DNA from: TMED26 sp042088965
GTDB taxonomy: Bacteria > Pseudomonadota > Alphaproteobacteria > Thalassobaculales > Thalassobaculaceae
Reading direction: 5' to 3'
NCBI GenBank assembly: GCA_042088965.1
Contig: JBELLC010000024.1
Span: 1-30,361, forward strand
DNA: 30,361 nt
Shown: positions 15,581-24,500 of the stretch, in pieces
Position numbering within the stretch: position 1 is the stretch's first letter
Layout of the letters: each line of letters starts with the position of its first letter
Position numbers and translations under genes: made by a program
Notes under the pieces: generated by a model
What the model was told of the DNA's origin: nothing
The model's database searches: none
What the model saw: the letters and a program-made list of their open reading frames with translations, nothing else

Positions 15581-16786
15581 ATGCCATCAGGAGCAGGTTT
15601 TCAACCGCTGTCCGGCCGCCGTATCATCGACGTCACGCAAGTTTTGGCAGGCCCCTATTGCACCTATCAATTAGCATTGCTTGGGGCGGAAGTGATCAAA
15701 ATTGAAATGCCGGGGGCCGGCGATTGGAGCCGCAGCAACGGCCCCGAAAGCAGCGCTGGCCTCAGTGGGTTTACCCTGCCGTTTATCACCCAGAATAGCG
15801 CTAAAAAATCTGTCACCTTGGACCTCAAAAAGCCTGCCGGGCGGGACGCCTTAAAAGCCTTGATCGCCAGCGCTGATGCCATGGTCGAGAATTTCAAACC
15901 AGGTACCGCTGCCAAACTTGGAATCAGTTATCAGGATGTCCAAGGGCTGAACCCAAAACTCGTTTACGCCTCGCTGTCCGCTTTTGGCCATGATGGTCCC
16001 CTCAGCCAGCGCCCCGCCTATGACCATATCATTCAAGGCATGTCCGGGATCATGCACACAACGGGCACCCCTGATAGCGTCCCCAATAAAGTCGGTAGCC
16101 CTTATATCGACTATGCAACAGGTTTGATGGGGGCCTTCGCCGTTGTCAGTGCCCTGATGGAACAGACGCGCAGCGGTGTCGGCCAATATGTGGATGTGGC
16201 TATGCTGGATACGGCCATGCTCTTAATGGCCTCGCTGACAGTTGCAACAGCAGCCACAGGGCACGCGCCGCCGCCCACCGGCAATGAAGCGTTCAGTGGC
16301 TCGCCCGCCTCTGGCACCTACGCAACAAAGGACGGCATGGTTATGCTGGCGGCCAATACCGATCCGCAATTTCACCGCCTGTGTCAGGCCATTGGCCGCG
16401 CTGACCTATCAGAAGATGAACGTTTTGCCGCGCCAGCGGCCCGCCGTCAAAACACTGCCACGTTAAAAGCCGCATTTGCGCATGTGTTCGCCACCGAGAC
16501 CGCCGCACATTGGGAAACTTTGCTCTCTGAAGCGATGGTTCCCAGCGTCCGCATTCGGCGGATGGATGAGGTTGTGGCAGAACCACAATTGGCCGCCCGT
16601 GGACTGCTGCACCCCATTACCCTGCCTGATGGCCAAGAGATCGCGGTGCCAAGCCTCGGGTTTAAAGCCAATGGCGCAGTCATCGCCCCCGACGCGCCGC
16701 CGCCGCGCCTCGGTGCAGATACAGACGCCGTTTTAGGCGCGCTGGGCCTAGATCTCGATGCCCTCCGGCAAGCAGGAGCGATTTAG
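15581..16786 (+). CDS. CaiB/BaiF (class III) CoA-transferase family protein
   Basis: Moves coenzyme A between carboxylic acids in the cytosol through an aspartyl-CoA anhydride. 401 residues, usual for the family. LSGRRIIDVTQVLAGPYCTY opens the Rossmann-like domain; LGAEVIKIEMPGAGDWSR, NSAKKSVTLDLKKPAGRDAL, ENFKPG and YASLSAFGHDGP are family signatures; GSPYIDYATGLMGAF supplies the catalytic Asp177. AGAAGGG lies eight bases upstream of the ATG. It is divergent from the second glutathione transferase and convergent with the aldehyde dehydrogenase, with a shared hairpin between. The substrate acid cannot be told from sequence. A distinct paralogue lies at 25257-26453. Confidence 0.94.
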   Translation: MPSGAGFQPLSGRRIIDVTQVLAGPYCTYQLALLGAEVIKIEMPGAGDWSRSNGPESSAGLSGFTLPFITQNSAKKSVTLDLKKPAGRDALKALIASADAMVENFKPGTAAKLGISYQDVQGLNPKLVYASLSAFGHDGPLSQRPAYDHIIQGMSGIMHTTGTPDSVPNKVGSPYIDYATGLMGAFAVVSALMEQTRSGVGQYVDVAMLDTAMLLMASLTVATAATGHAPPPTGNEAFSGSPASGTYATKDGMVMLAANTDPQFHRLCQAIGRADLSEDERFAAPAARRQNTATLKAAFAHVFATETAAHWETLLSEAMVPSVRIRRMDEVVAEPQLAARGLLHPITLPDGQEIAVPSLGFKANGAVIAPDAPPPRLGADTDAVLGALGLDLDALRQAGAI

Positions 16787-16810
16787 AGCCGAGATATCTC
16801 TGAGAAAAGA

Positions 16811-16839
16811 TCTGCGGCAGCGCGTAACGCTGCCGCAGA
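16811..16839. terminator. Bidirectional terminator hairpin
   Basis: A perfect 12-bp stem TCTGCGGCAGCG/CGCTGCCGCAGA with loop CGTAA sits between the convergent CoA-transferase and aldehyde dehydrogenase genes. In the minus direction it is followed by TCTTTTCTC, so it should stop the dehydrogenase transcript well; the plus-direction tail is poor in T. Confidence 0.8.
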
Positions 16840-16853
16840 CACCTTGTGGGTGT

Positions 16854-18305
16854 TCAGCTGGTGGTGGTCCAACCAGAAACAGCTTTCACTTCGAGGAATT
16901 CCATAAACCCATGAACCCCGCCTTCACGGCCATTGCCAGACTGCTTATAACCGCCAAAGGGACTGCCAGGTGCCCGGCCGGCGCCATTTGCCTGTACCAT
17001 GCCCGCCCGCAATTGCCGGGCCACCCGCTGGGTACGGGCATTGTCACCACTTTGGACGTAATCGGTCAGCCCATAGCTGGTGTCATTGGAAATGCTGATA
17101 GCGTCTGCCTCGCTATCAAAAGGAATGATCGACAGAACAGGGCCAAAAATCTCCTCGCGAGCGATTTTCATATCGTTGTTCACATCTGCGAAGACTGTTG
17201 GGCGCACGAAATAGCCACGGTTAAAGCCGTCGGGGCGGCCTGTACCGCCAGCGACCAGCCGCGCACCTTCATCAATGCCTGCTTGGATCAAGGCTTGTAC
17301 TTTGTCGAACTGCACTTCTGAGACAAGCGGGCCGATATGATTGCCATCTTCGGCTGGCTGACCAACCGCGGTAGCTTCAGCGGTTTGCCGGGCAACGTCC
17401 ACCGCCTCATCATAAACAGAGCGTTCAACCAGCATGCGGGTCGGCGCATTACACGATTGGCCGGTATTGTTAAAACAATGCAAAGCCCCCCGTTTGACAG
17501 CCCGCGCCACATCACTATCGGCAAAGACGATATTGGCCCCCTTGCCGCCCAGCTCAAGCGACACCCGCTTGACTGTTTCAGCCGCCGCTTTGGTCACCGC
17601 AACACCGGCGCGCGTGGACCCTGTAAAGCTCATCATATCAATGTCAGGATGATGGCTCATCGCCTCTCCAACCACCGGTCCATCGCCATTAACCAGGTTA
17701 AAGACACCTTTCGGGAAGCCTGCTTCATGAACCATCTCGGCAAACAAAAGCGACGACATGGGGGCAATCTCAGAGGGCTTTAAAACCACGGTGCAGCCGA
17801 CGCCAATGGCCGGGACAACCTTTAAGGTGACCTGATTCATCGGCCAGTTCCACGGCGTGATCAGGCCGCAAACACCAATGGCTTCATGGATCACATATTC
17901 ATCTGGGGTATCGTCGCGCAATTGACCTTCATACGAAAACGCTTTGAGGGCGCGAATAAAAGCTTTGATATGTCCCAAACCAGCCGCTGCCTGTGCATTG
18001 GTCGCCAATTTCATCGGCGCACCCATCTCCTGCGAGATTGCTTCCGCCATTTCAGGCATCCGGCTTTTATAAATATCAGCCAACTTCTCAAGCATAGCGA
18101 GACGTTCTTCAGCAGCGGTTTGGCTCCACCCCGCGAAGGCAGCGCGGGCCGCGCTGACAGCCTTATCAACATCTGCGGTTCCGCCCAGTGAGATCACCGC
18201 AAAGGCGCTTTCATCAGCAGGATTAATCACCTCGAAATCATGCCCATCAGTTGGCGCAACCCACGCGCCATCAATATAAAAATCTGTTTTCCGTATCATC
18301 TGCAT
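16854..18305 (-). CDS. NAD(P)-dependent aldehyde dehydrogenase
   Basis: Cytosolic oxidation of an aldehyde to its acid. 483 residues, normal for the superfamily. PWNWPMNQ (Asn153 of the oxyanion hole), VLKPSEIAP, FTGSTRAG (nucleotide-binding), LELGGKGANIVF (general base Glu251), NNTGQSCNAPTR (catalytic Cys285), EEIFGPVLSI and PFGGYKQSGNGREGG are all intact. GGAAGGG stands just before the ATG at 18305, with a second ATG two codons in. It resembles broad-specificity dehydrogenases rather than a named pathway enzyme. Its place next to a CoA-transferase and the detoxification genes is compatible with clearing aldehydes. The 148 bases upstream, toward ccmI, contain an inverted repeat. Confidence 0.95.
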   Translation of the reverse strand: MQMIRKTDFYIDGAWVAPTDGHDFEVINPADESAFAVISLGGTADVDKAVSAARAAFAGWSQTAAEERLAMLEKLADIYKSRMPEMAEAISQEMGAPMKLATNAQAAAGLGHIKAFIRALKAFSYEGQLRDDTPDEYVIHEAIGVCGLITPWNWPMNQVTLKVVPAIGVGCTVVLKPSEIAPMSSLLFAEMVHEAGFPKGVFNLVNGDGPVVGEAMSHHPDIDMMSFTGSTRAGVAVTKAAAETVKRVSLELGGKGANIVFADSDVARAVKRGALHCFNNTGQSCNAPTRMLVERSVYDEAVDVARQTAEATAVGQPAEDGNHIGPLVSEVQFDKVQALIQAGIDEGARLVAGGTGRPDGFNRGYFVRPTVFADVNNDMKIAREEIFGPVLSIIPFDSEADAISISNDTSYGLTDYVQSGDNARTQRVARQLRAGMVQANGAGRAPGSPFGGYKQSGNGREGGVHGFMEFLEVKAVSGWTTTS

Positions 18306-18368
18306 TTCCCTTCCTTTGGAACCGTCACCCGCGTATTCCGCCGTTTACAATTCATCCATGATATAAAT

Positions 18369-18401
18369 GCGCCGGGACCATCACAATTACAATGGTGGCG
18401 C
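18369..18401. repeat. Inverted repeat between ccmI and aldehyde dehydrogenase gene
   Basis: GCGCC-GGG-ACCAT, a 10-base loop, then ATGGT-GGCGC: an interrupted stem of 5+5 bp. On the minus strand it follows the end of ccmI and is succeeded by ATTTATAT. It could be a weak terminator of the ccm operon or an element of the dehydrogenase promoter. Confidence 0.4.
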
Positions 18402-18453
18402 GTCAAGAATCAAAATAGACAGCCTCAGATCTATCCGCGCCTGCGGGGTTGCC

Positions 18454-19317
18454 TTAGGTGTCTGGCAGGCCGTCGATGCGGGTTTTCAGAGGCACGCCTA
18501 AGGGCGAGTCCTTTGGCAATCTGGCGAGCAATCGTTGCCAATAATTACGGGCAGCAGCGGCGTCACCCTCCCGCGCGGCGATCTCACCGAGGAAGAACAA
18601 GGCGCGTGGATGATCTGGCTGCAGGCGTTCAATTCGGCGAATAACCGCAGCAAAGCCTTCTGGGAACGCAGCCTCAATCGGCGCAGAGGCAAGCACAGCC
18701 TCTGACCACGCAACCAGGATATCGGTCCGCTCAGGGGCAAGATCAGCGGCCTGTTGCAAGGCTTTTACCGCCTCGCCAAAACGCCGCATCACCATATAAG
18801 AGCGGCTAAGACGCAGCCAGCCGTCCAAATCATCTGGGGCCGCTTTCAAGCGTTCTGCGAGGCCAGCCACCATGCCCTCGATCATCTCTTGTTGCGCCAG
18901 CGCTTTGGCAGCCTCGGCGCGCTCTTCAGCACGGCTGCTAAAGGGTTGGTCAGCCAATCCAGGACGACCAAGCTTGAGATACATCGCGGGCGCGGCCACG
19001 AACAGCAAGATGGCCAACACCGCCAGCAGGATCATTTGCTGTTTATATCCAGTCGCTTTCGTGCCTGTCGCCGCTAACCCGTCCGCCTCATCGGCGACCA
19101 GCATCCGGCGCTCCACTTCAAGCTTGGCCGCCACATAGGTTTCCTCTGCCAACCGCCCAGCGCGATGATCGCGGGCCAGTTCAGCCAATTGATCTTTATA
19201 AATCAGCAACGCTGCCGCCGCCGCCGTTGCCGGCACTGCCTGCGGGCGAAAAACCCCCAACACCAAGATCACCAGGACCATCACAATTAAGCCTGCTGAC
19301 AGCGCCCAGAAAAACAT
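18454..19317 (-). CDS. ccmI: Cytochrome c maturation protein CcmI
   Basis: Membrane-anchored TPR protein that in System I holds apocytochrome c and hands it to the CcmFH haem ligation complex. 287 residues: an N-terminal membrane helix (FWALSAGLIVMVLVILVLGV), a cytoplasmic loop with IYKDQLAELARDHRAGRLAEE (typical CcmI), a second helix around residues 95-113 (LLAVLAILLFVAAPAMYL), then TPR-like helices in the periplasm (GWLRLSRSYMVMRRFGEAVK, ALQQAADLAPERTDILVAWS, LFFLGEIAAREGDAAAARNY). Its ATG overlaps the ccmH stop by one base. It is the last gene of the ccm operon. Confidence 0.92.
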   Translation of the reverse strand: MFFWALSAGLIVMVLVILVLGVFRPQAVPATAAAAALLIYKDQLAELARDHRAGRLAEETYVAAKLEVERRMLVADEADGLAATGTKATGYKQQMILLAVLAILLFVAAPAMYLKLGRPGLADQPFSSRAEERAEAAKALAQQEMIEGMVAGLAERLKAAPDDLDGWLRLSRSYMVMRRFGEAVKALQQAADLAPERTDILVAWSEAVLASAPIEAAFPEGFAAVIRRIERLQPDHPRALFFLGEIAAREGDAAAARNYWQRLLARLPKDSPLGVPLKTRIDGLPDT

Positions 19318-19817
19318 TATGACGGCTCCTGATCAAGCGGCGCCGTTAGCCGGGTAATCCGTGCCCGCTCAGCGGCACTCAACGGTTCTGGCGCCGGGAC
19401 AGCACGCCGCCGGGTTGCCCAGATGATCCCAGCAAACCCAAACAACAAAATCACCGCCGGGCCAATCCAAAGGATCAGGGTTGACGATTTCACAGGTGGT
19501 GAGAGCAAGACATAATCACCATAACGCGCCGTGATATAGGCCATGGCAGCAGTATCATCATCCCCTGCTTGCAAGCGTTCACGCAAAACCAAACGCAAAT
19601 CACGGGCAAGATCCGCATCGCTATCATCAATCGACTGATTTTGGCACACCAGGCAGCGCAGCTCCCGGCTCAGATTACGGGCGCGGGCCTCTAAGGCTGG
19701 ATCACTCAACATTTCATCTGGGCGCACTGCCAATGCCGGTTGCAGACTGCCAAAGCCAATCACTGCGATCAGCAAGATGACCCCCAGCTTGGCGACGGTT
19801 AACAGCTGCGGCATCAC
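19317..19817 (-). CDS. ccmH: Cytochrome c maturation protein CcmH
   Basis: Thiol-disulfide protein that keeps the apocytochrome CxxCH motif reduced for haem attachment. 166 residues: an N-terminal signal/anchor (LLTVAKLGVILLIAVIGFGS), then the redox motif LRCLVCQNQSIDDSDADLA with Cys55 and Cys58, then ITARYGDYVLLSPPV and a C-terminal membrane helix (LILWIGPAVILLFGFAGIIW). This is the short form (CcmL type), with the TPR part encoded separately as ccmI. It overlaps ccmG by four bases and ccmI by one, so the three are probably translationally coupled. Confidence 0.95.
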   Translation of the reverse strand: MMPQLLTVAKLGVILLIAVIGFGSLQPALAVRPDEMLSDPALEARARNLSRELRCLVCQNQSIDDSDADLARDLRLVLRERLQAGDDDTAAMAYITARYGDYVLLSPPVKSSTLILWIGPAVILLFGFAGIIWATRRRAVPAPEPLSAAERARITRLTAPLDQEPS

Positions 19818-20353
19818 TTTACCCCCGGTTGCAGGGCCTGCCAGCGCGGCAAGATCTCTTCGGCCAAAAGCGCCGCATCGAGCGGCCCCACATGGCGATA
19901 ACGAATCCGCCCGGCAGCATCAACCAAATAGGTTTCCGGCACCCCGTATACACCCCAATCAATCGCCACCCGGCCCGCCCGATCAGCACCAATTCGGGCA
20001 TAGGGATCGCCCAATTCATCCAGCCATGTCAGTGCTGCTTTTGCATCATCTTTGTAATTCAGGCCAAAAACCGCCACCCCCGGCATTGCTGCCAAGCGCG
20101 CAATGATCGAATGCTCGGCCCGGCAGGGCACACACCAGGACGCAAAAACATTCACAATTTTTGGCGCTCCCTGAAAATCAGCCGTCGCCAAACCCCGCCC
20201 GTCTGCGCGCAACGCGGGCAGTGTGAAATCAGGCACCGGACGGTCGATCATGGCGGACGGCAAGATCGTTGGGTCAAGATCAAGACCGCGCCAGAAAAAG
20301 CCGCTAATCACCCCCAAAATCAAAACCGGCAAGGCAAACAGAAGGCGTTTCAT
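19814..20353 (-). CDS. ccmG: Periplasmic thioredoxin-like protein CcmG/DsbE
   Basis: Membrane-anchored thioredoxin that reduces CcmH or apocytochrome c in the periplasm. Taking the ATG at 20353 (MKRLLFALPVLILGVISGFF) gives 179 residues with one N-terminal anchor, PDFTLPAL, the redox motif ASWCVPCRAE (Cys74, Cys77) and the cis-Pro region YGVPETYLVDAAG. The frame stays open to 20473, but those extra 40 residues would lie within ccmF and are shadow sequence; the chosen start gives an ATGA overlap with the ccmF stop. Confidence 0.95.
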   Translation of the reverse strand: MKRLLFALPVLILGVISGFFWRGLDLDPTILPSAMIDRPVPDFTLPALRADGRGLATADFQGAPKIVNVFASWCVPCRAEHSIIARLAAMPGVAVFGLNYKDDAKAALTWLDELGDPYARIGADRAGRVAIDWGVYGVPETYLVDAAGRIRYRHVGPLDAALLAEEILPRWQALQPGVK

Positions 20354-22422
20354 GCGCCGCCCCCAGCGGACTGTTGGAGCGATGGCTTGCGGCGCGCTGG
20401 GGCGCCAATGCGCAGCCGCCGGTCGCTCAACGAAATAGCGCCGCCGCCCGCCATCATCAAAATCCCAGCCCATAACCAGGGGATAAGCGGATTGAAATAA
20501 AGCCGCACCACCCAGGCTTTTTCTGAACCCTCTATCCCCTCCGCCGTGCCTGTGGCGGCGGCTGTTGAACCGCGATTGAGCATTTCAGCAGGTTCAATCA
20601 CCGCGTAAAGGTCACCCCAGAAGGTTGAGCGGATCGCGGCCTCAGTGGTCACCATAGACTGCACTGTGTAGGTCCGCTTTTCAGGCTTCAAAACGCTGAC
20701 AATTTGGCCATCACCATCACGCACGGTGAGCTGACCGACCAAGGCCTGATAATTGGGGCCCGCTTGCTGGCTGACACCATCAAGGGTCACCGCATAACCT
20801 GCCACTTGGAACTGGTCGCCAGGGTGGGCGGCTTCGATCACCTCGGATTTCCAAAAACTATCACCGACCATGCCACAAATCATCACCGCCAGGCCCAAAT
20901 GTGCCAGGCTCATGCCATGGGCGGCACGCGGCAGACCGGCGGTCCGGGCCACAAGTCGGGCCACGCCCTGACCCCAATTGCCCCCTGCAAACGCGCTTCG
21001 CAGGCCAATCCGCTGTAGCCATTCCGTGGCAACACCAGCCGCCAGCCAGGCGGCAAAGGCGATGCCAATGACAGCCCCAATCGGACCACCATCACGCCAC
21101 CACCAGACCCATAACGCGGCCGCCAACGCCGTCACGCCCGCAATCCACAATCGCCCCAGAACGCCCGCCAGATCAGCCCGCTTCCAGGGCAGCAGCGGGC
21201 CAATCGCTGCCAAAACCACCAAGGGCATCATGAGGGGCACAAAAGTGGCGTTAAAATAAGGTGCCCCAACCGATACTTTTGGGCCATCTAACGCATCCAG
21301 AAACAGCGGATACAACGTCCCTAACAACACTGTCGCTGTCGATGTTGCCAGCAATAAGTTGTTTAACACCAAGCCACCTTCACGGCTAACGGGACGGAAC
21401 AGACCGCCTGCTTGCAGAGCTGGCGCGCGCCACGCAAACAGCGCCAGCGCGCCGCCGGTCGCGATCCCTGTTAACAGCAGGATGAAGACGCCGCGTTCTG
21501 GATCGGTGGCAAAGGCATGGACCGATGTCAGCACCCCAGAGCGCACCAGGAAGGCGCCCATCAAGCTGAGTGAAAAGGCCAGGATGGCCATCAAAATAGT
21601 CCAGGCTTTCAAGGCATCACGTTTTTCCGCCACACTGGCAGAATGCAGCAGCGCGGTTGCGGCCAACCACGGCATGAAGCTGGCGTTTTCAACGGGATCC
21701 CAAAACCACCACCCCCCCCAGCCAAGTTCGTAATAGGCCCACCAACTGCCAAGCCCGATACCAAGGGTTAAAAACATCCAGGCGACCAGGGTCCATGGCC
21801 GCACCCAGCGCGCCCAGGCGGGATCAACTCGGCCTTCCAGCAAAGCTGCGACAGCAAAAGAAAAGGCCACCGACAAGCCCACATAGCCGAGATACAGCAT
21901 GGGCGGGTGAAACGCGAGACCAGGGTCTTGCAATAAAGGGTTCAGATCACGGCCATCAAGGGGTGCCGGGAACAGCCGCTCAAACGGATTAGAGGTTAGG
22001 ATGATAAACAGCAGAAAGCCAACCCCGATCAGGGCCTGCACACCCAATACCCGCGCCCGCAAACGATCGGGTAGGTTTTGTCCAAACACAGCAATCGCCA
22101 TCCCGAACAAGGCCAGCACAGAGACCCAAAGCAACATCGAGCCTTCATGATTACCCCAAACCCCCGCGACCTTATACAGCATCGGCATCAACGAATTTGA
22201 GTTTGCCGCCACATTGGCAACGGAGAAGTCAGAGACCACATGGCCATAGCTTAAGGCCGCAAACGCCGCCGCTAAGCAGGCCGATTGTGCAATCGCCGCC
22301 GGCCCACTGACAGCCATCAACAACAGATTGTTTCGGCCACCGCCGACAAGCCCCATGAAAGCTTGCGCGCCAGCCACAAACAGCCCCAAGATGAGGGCGA
22401 AATGACCAAGTTCAGCGATCAT
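20350..22422 (-). CDS. ccmF: Haem lyase subunit CcmF
   Basis: Large polytopic inner-membrane protein that attaches haem to apocytochrome c. 690 residues with about 14-15 hydrophobic helices. The periplasmic tryptophan-rich WWD motif WGGWWFWDPVENASFMPWL is intact, preceded by GSWWAYYELG, and NPLLQDPGLAFHPPMLYLGY is a family signature with conserved His. A periplasmic domain near the C terminus (about residues 530-640) precedes the last helix (FNPLIPWLWAGILMMAGGGA). It overlaps ccmE and ccmG by four bases each. Length and motifs are normal; no sign of splitting. Confidence 0.97.
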   Translation of the reverse strand: MIAELGHFALILGLFVAGAQAFMGLVGGGRNNLLLMAVSGPAAIAQSACLAAAFAALSYGHVVSDFSVANVAANSNSLMPMLYKVAGVWGNHEGSMLLWVSVLALFGMAIAVFGQNLPDRLRARVLGVQALIGVGFLLFIILTSNPFERLFPAPLDGRDLNPLLQDPGLAFHPPMLYLGYVGLSVAFSFAVAALLEGRVDPAWARWVRPWTLVAWMFLTLGIGLGSWWAYYELGWGGWWFWDPVENASFMPWLAATALLHSASVAEKRDALKAWTILMAILAFSLSLMGAFLVRSGVLTSVHAFATDPERGVFILLLTGIATGGALALFAWRAPALQAGGLFRPVSREGGLVLNNLLLATSTATVLLGTLYPLFLDALDGPKVSVGAPYFNATFVPLMMPLVVLAAIGPLLPWKRADLAGVLGRLWIAGVTALAAALWVWWWRDGGPIGAVIGIAFAAWLAAGVATEWLQRIGLRSAFAGGNWGQGVARLVARTAGLPRAAHGMSLAHLGLAVMICGMVGDSFWKSEVIEAAHPGDQFQVAGYAVTLDGVSQQAGPNYQALVGQLTVRDGDGQIVSVLKPEKRTYTVQSMVTTEAAIRSTFWGDLYAVIEPAEMLNRGSTAAATGTAEGIEGSEKAWVVRLYFNPLIPWLWAGILMMAGGGAISLSDRRLRIGAPARRKPSLQQSAGGGA

Positions 22423-22871
22423 TTCTGCGCCCCCTCACCACCTTGCCAATTGCCGCTCCGTTTCAAAGCTTCGGCAACTTCGGCAGGCATATAATTTTCA
22501 TCATGCTTGGCCAAAACCTCAGAGGCGATAAAGACGCCGTCTTGTACCCGGCCTTCAGCAACCACCCCCTGGCCCTCACGGAACAGATCCGGCAAGGCCC
22601 CATCAAAGCGCACGCGCAATGCGCTGGCACCGTCGGTCACCCTAAATTGCACACTGAGCCCATCGCCCAAGGGTTGCACGCTACCTTCTTCAACCAGGCC
22701 ACCCAACCGGATCCGCTGGCTCGCTGGCGGGGCTTTGGCGACAATCTCCGAGGGGCTGAAGAAAAACACCAAGTTTTCCTCAAAGGCCGACAGCACCAAG
22801 GCCGCTGCCAAGGACAACAGGCCGATCCCGCCAAGGGCAAATAATAGGCGTTTACGTTTGGCTTTCATCAT
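22419..22871 (-). CDS. ccmE: Haem chaperone CcmE
   Basis: Periplasmic, membrane-anchored chaperone that covalently carries haem from CcmABCD to CcmF. 150 residues: an anchor helix (LLFALGGIGLLSLAAALVLS), FFFSPSEI, RLGGLVEEGSV, and the haem-binding LAKHDENYMP with His123 and Tyr127, so this is the standard His-type CcmE rather than the Cys variant. The start is ATGATG (22871/22868); the first ATG gives an ATGA overlap with the ccmD stop. Confidence 0.96.
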   Translation of the reverse strand: MMKAKRKRLLFALGGIGLLSLAAALVLSAFEENLVFFFSPSEIVAKAPPASQRIRLGGLVEEGSVQPLGDGLSVQFRVTDGASALRVRFDGALPDLFREGQGVVAEGRVQDGVFIASEVLAKHDENYMPAEVAEALKRSGNWQGGEGAQK

Positions 22872-23089
22872 GCCCCCCCTGACCCAGAGTTACCGCCCGC
22901 ATCACGACCACGGGCATCATGGCGGCGACGTTGCCCCAAGCCGCGCGCCTCTAAGGCTGTCAAATCAGCTTGTGCTCGGCGCAGAGCCCGCCAGGCATGA
23001 AGCGCAAATGCTAGTAACAGAACGCCAACAACCAAATAGGCCGGCCAAATAAACGGCCCATATCCGCCCATATCCAGATAACCCACCAT
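22868..23089 (-). CDS. ccmD: Cytochrome c maturation protein CcmD
   Basis: Small membrane protein helping CcmABC release holo-CcmE. 73 residues: GGYGPFIWPAYLVVGVLLLA matches the conserved start of the family (G-x-Y-x-x-F-I-W-x-A-Y), with one membrane helix to about residue 31, then a basic stretch. The last 25 residues are rich in Arg, Gly and Ser (RGLGQRRRHDARGRDAGG) and look disordered; that makes it somewhat longer than many homologues. It begins one base after the ccmC stop. Confidence 0.88.
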   Translation of the reverse strand: MVGYLDMGGYGPFIWPAYLVVGVLLLAFALHAWRALRRAQADLTALEARGLGQRRRHDARGRDAGGNSGSGGA

Positions 23090-23090
23090 A

Positions 23091-23813
23091 CTAGCCTTCC
23101 GCTGCCATCATTTTAAGCACTTGCAGTCGCCGACTAAGCAGTTGCACCCGCATTCGAAGGACCACCACCACCAGAAAATAGGCCTTCATCCCGGCGGCCA
23201 TCAGCAGGAGCGGCAACAGCATTGAAGGATCAATCGCCGGCCCTGTGGTTTTAATTACACTGGCCGGTTGATGCAGGGTGTTCCACCAATCCACCGAAAA
23301 TTTAATGATCGGCACGTTGATAACGCCAACCAAGGCCAAAACAGCAGCGGCCCGCGCGCCGCGCATGCGATCATCAAACGCTTGAGACAAGGCGATATAG
23401 CCCAAATACAGGAAAAACAAGATCAACATGGAGGTCAGACGCGCATCCCAGACCCACCACGTGCCCCACATGGGCTTGCCCCACAGCGACCCAGTGATCA
23501 GTGCTGCTGCTGTAAATGCCGCACCCAAGGGCGCAGCTGCCTGTGCAAAAACATCCGCCAACGGGTGGCGCCAAATTAAAAAACTGCCACTGGCCGCCGC
23601 CATCGCCACATAAATGAACAACGCCATCCAGGCCGCAGGCACATGCACATACATAATCCGCACCGTTTCACCCTGCTGATAATCCGCTGGCGAGGCGAGC
23701 AGGGCGAAATATAATCCAAGCACCAGCAAAGCCACCGTCAAAACAATCATCCACGGCAAGATTACGGCCGCAATCGCCATGAAACGTGCTGGATTGGCAA
23801 AGCGATGAAACAT
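23091..23813 (-). CDS. ccmC: Haem exporter/handling protein CcmC
   Basis: Inner-membrane protein that loads haem onto CcmE. 240 residues with six hydrophobic helices. The periplasmic WWD motif WGTWWVWDARLTS is at residues 116-128; flanking haem-ligand histidines are present in YVHVPAAW (His57) and WWNTLHQPAS. The start MFHRFANPARF with a helix beginning near residue 12 is typical. It follows ccmB closely (15 bases) and precedes ccmD by one base. Confidence 0.97.
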   Translation of the reverse strand: MFHRFANPARFMAIAAVILPWMIVLTVALLVLGLYFALLASPADYQQGETVRIMYVHVPAAWMALFIYVAMAAASGSFLIWRHPLADVFAQAAAPLGAAFTAAALITGSLWGKPMWGTWWVWDARLTSMLILFFLYLGYIALSQAFDDRMRGARAAAVLALVGVINVPIIKFSVDWWNTLHQPASVIKTTGPAIDPSMLLPLLLMAAGMKAYFLVVVVLRMRVQLLSRRLQVLKMMAAEG

Positions 23814-23828
23814 CTTATCTTTCCTGCC

Positions 23829-24500
23829 TCACGTCATGGCCTGGCGAAGCGCTGCTGCGGTCGCCCAAGGCCCAAGAGCCATGGCAGCGGCGGCCACCGC
23901 GCCAAGCAATAACAAATGTGGTCGACTTGTCGTCATAAGCACGGCTGCATCAATCGCACCCACGCCAAAAATAAGTACGGGCACGGCCAACGGCAAGACT
24001 AGCAAGGCAACTAAAACGCCGCCCCGGCGCGCACCAAGCGTTAAGGCCGCTGCAATCGCGCCAATCATGCTCAAGCTCACCGTGGCAAGACCGAGCGCCA
24101 GCACCATTATCGTAAAGGCTGCGACGGGGAGGTTTAACATCATCCCTAAAATAGGTGCCAGCAGGATCATCGGCAAGCCGGTGGTCAGCCAATGGCCAAG
24201 ACATTTGGCCAGCACCAGAAACTCCATCGGCAACGGCGATAAAATAAGCTGCTCTAAACTGCCGTTTTCAAAGTCTTGTTGAAATAACCGGTCGAATGAC
24301 AAGGTTGCCGCGAGCAAGGCGGTCACCATCAGCACTGCCCCAGCGACACGCGCTAAAATCTGCGGTTCTGGGCCAATCGCAAGCGGGAATAGCGCCACCA
24401 CAACCACAAAAAACATCAACCCCGTGGCCGCATCAACGCCCTGACGAATACTCAGCGCAAGGTCACGGTTTAAGACTGCGACAAAGGCCCGCATCACCAA
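23829..24500 (-). CDS. ccmB: Haem exporter ABC permease CcmB
   Basis: Permease half of the CcmAB ABC transporter that drives release of haem-loaded CcmE. 223 residues, six predicted membrane helices. Family features: LNRDLALSIRQGVDAATGLMFFVVVVALFPLAIGP at the N terminus (residues 9-43, read in part), FDRLFQQDFENGSLEQLILS and the central ARRGGVLVALLVLPLAVPVLIFG. It overlaps ccmA by seven bases. Confidence 0.95.
   Translation of the reverse strand: MVMRAFVAVLNRDLALSIRQGVDAATGLMFFVVVVALFPLAIGPEPQILARVAGAVLMVTALLAATLSFDRLFQQDFENGSLEQLILSPLPMEFLVLAKCLGHWLTTGLPMILLAPILGMMLNLPVAAFTIMVLALGLATVSLSMIGAIAAALTLGARRGGVLVALLVLPLAVPVLIFGVGAIDAAVLMTTSRPHLLLLGAVAAAAMALGPWATAAALRQAMT

Noticed and set aside
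18375..19287. 15-base direct repeat GGACCATCACAATTA near ccmI (18375-18389 and 19273-19287)
   Set aside because: A 15-base match is close to chance expectation for a pair in 30 kb, and one copy is inside the ccmI coding sequence.
20354..20473. 40-residue N-terminal extension of ccmG
   Set aside because: It lies wholly inside ccmF on the same strand, is Arg/Pro-rich, and precedes a well-placed start with a normal membrane anchor.
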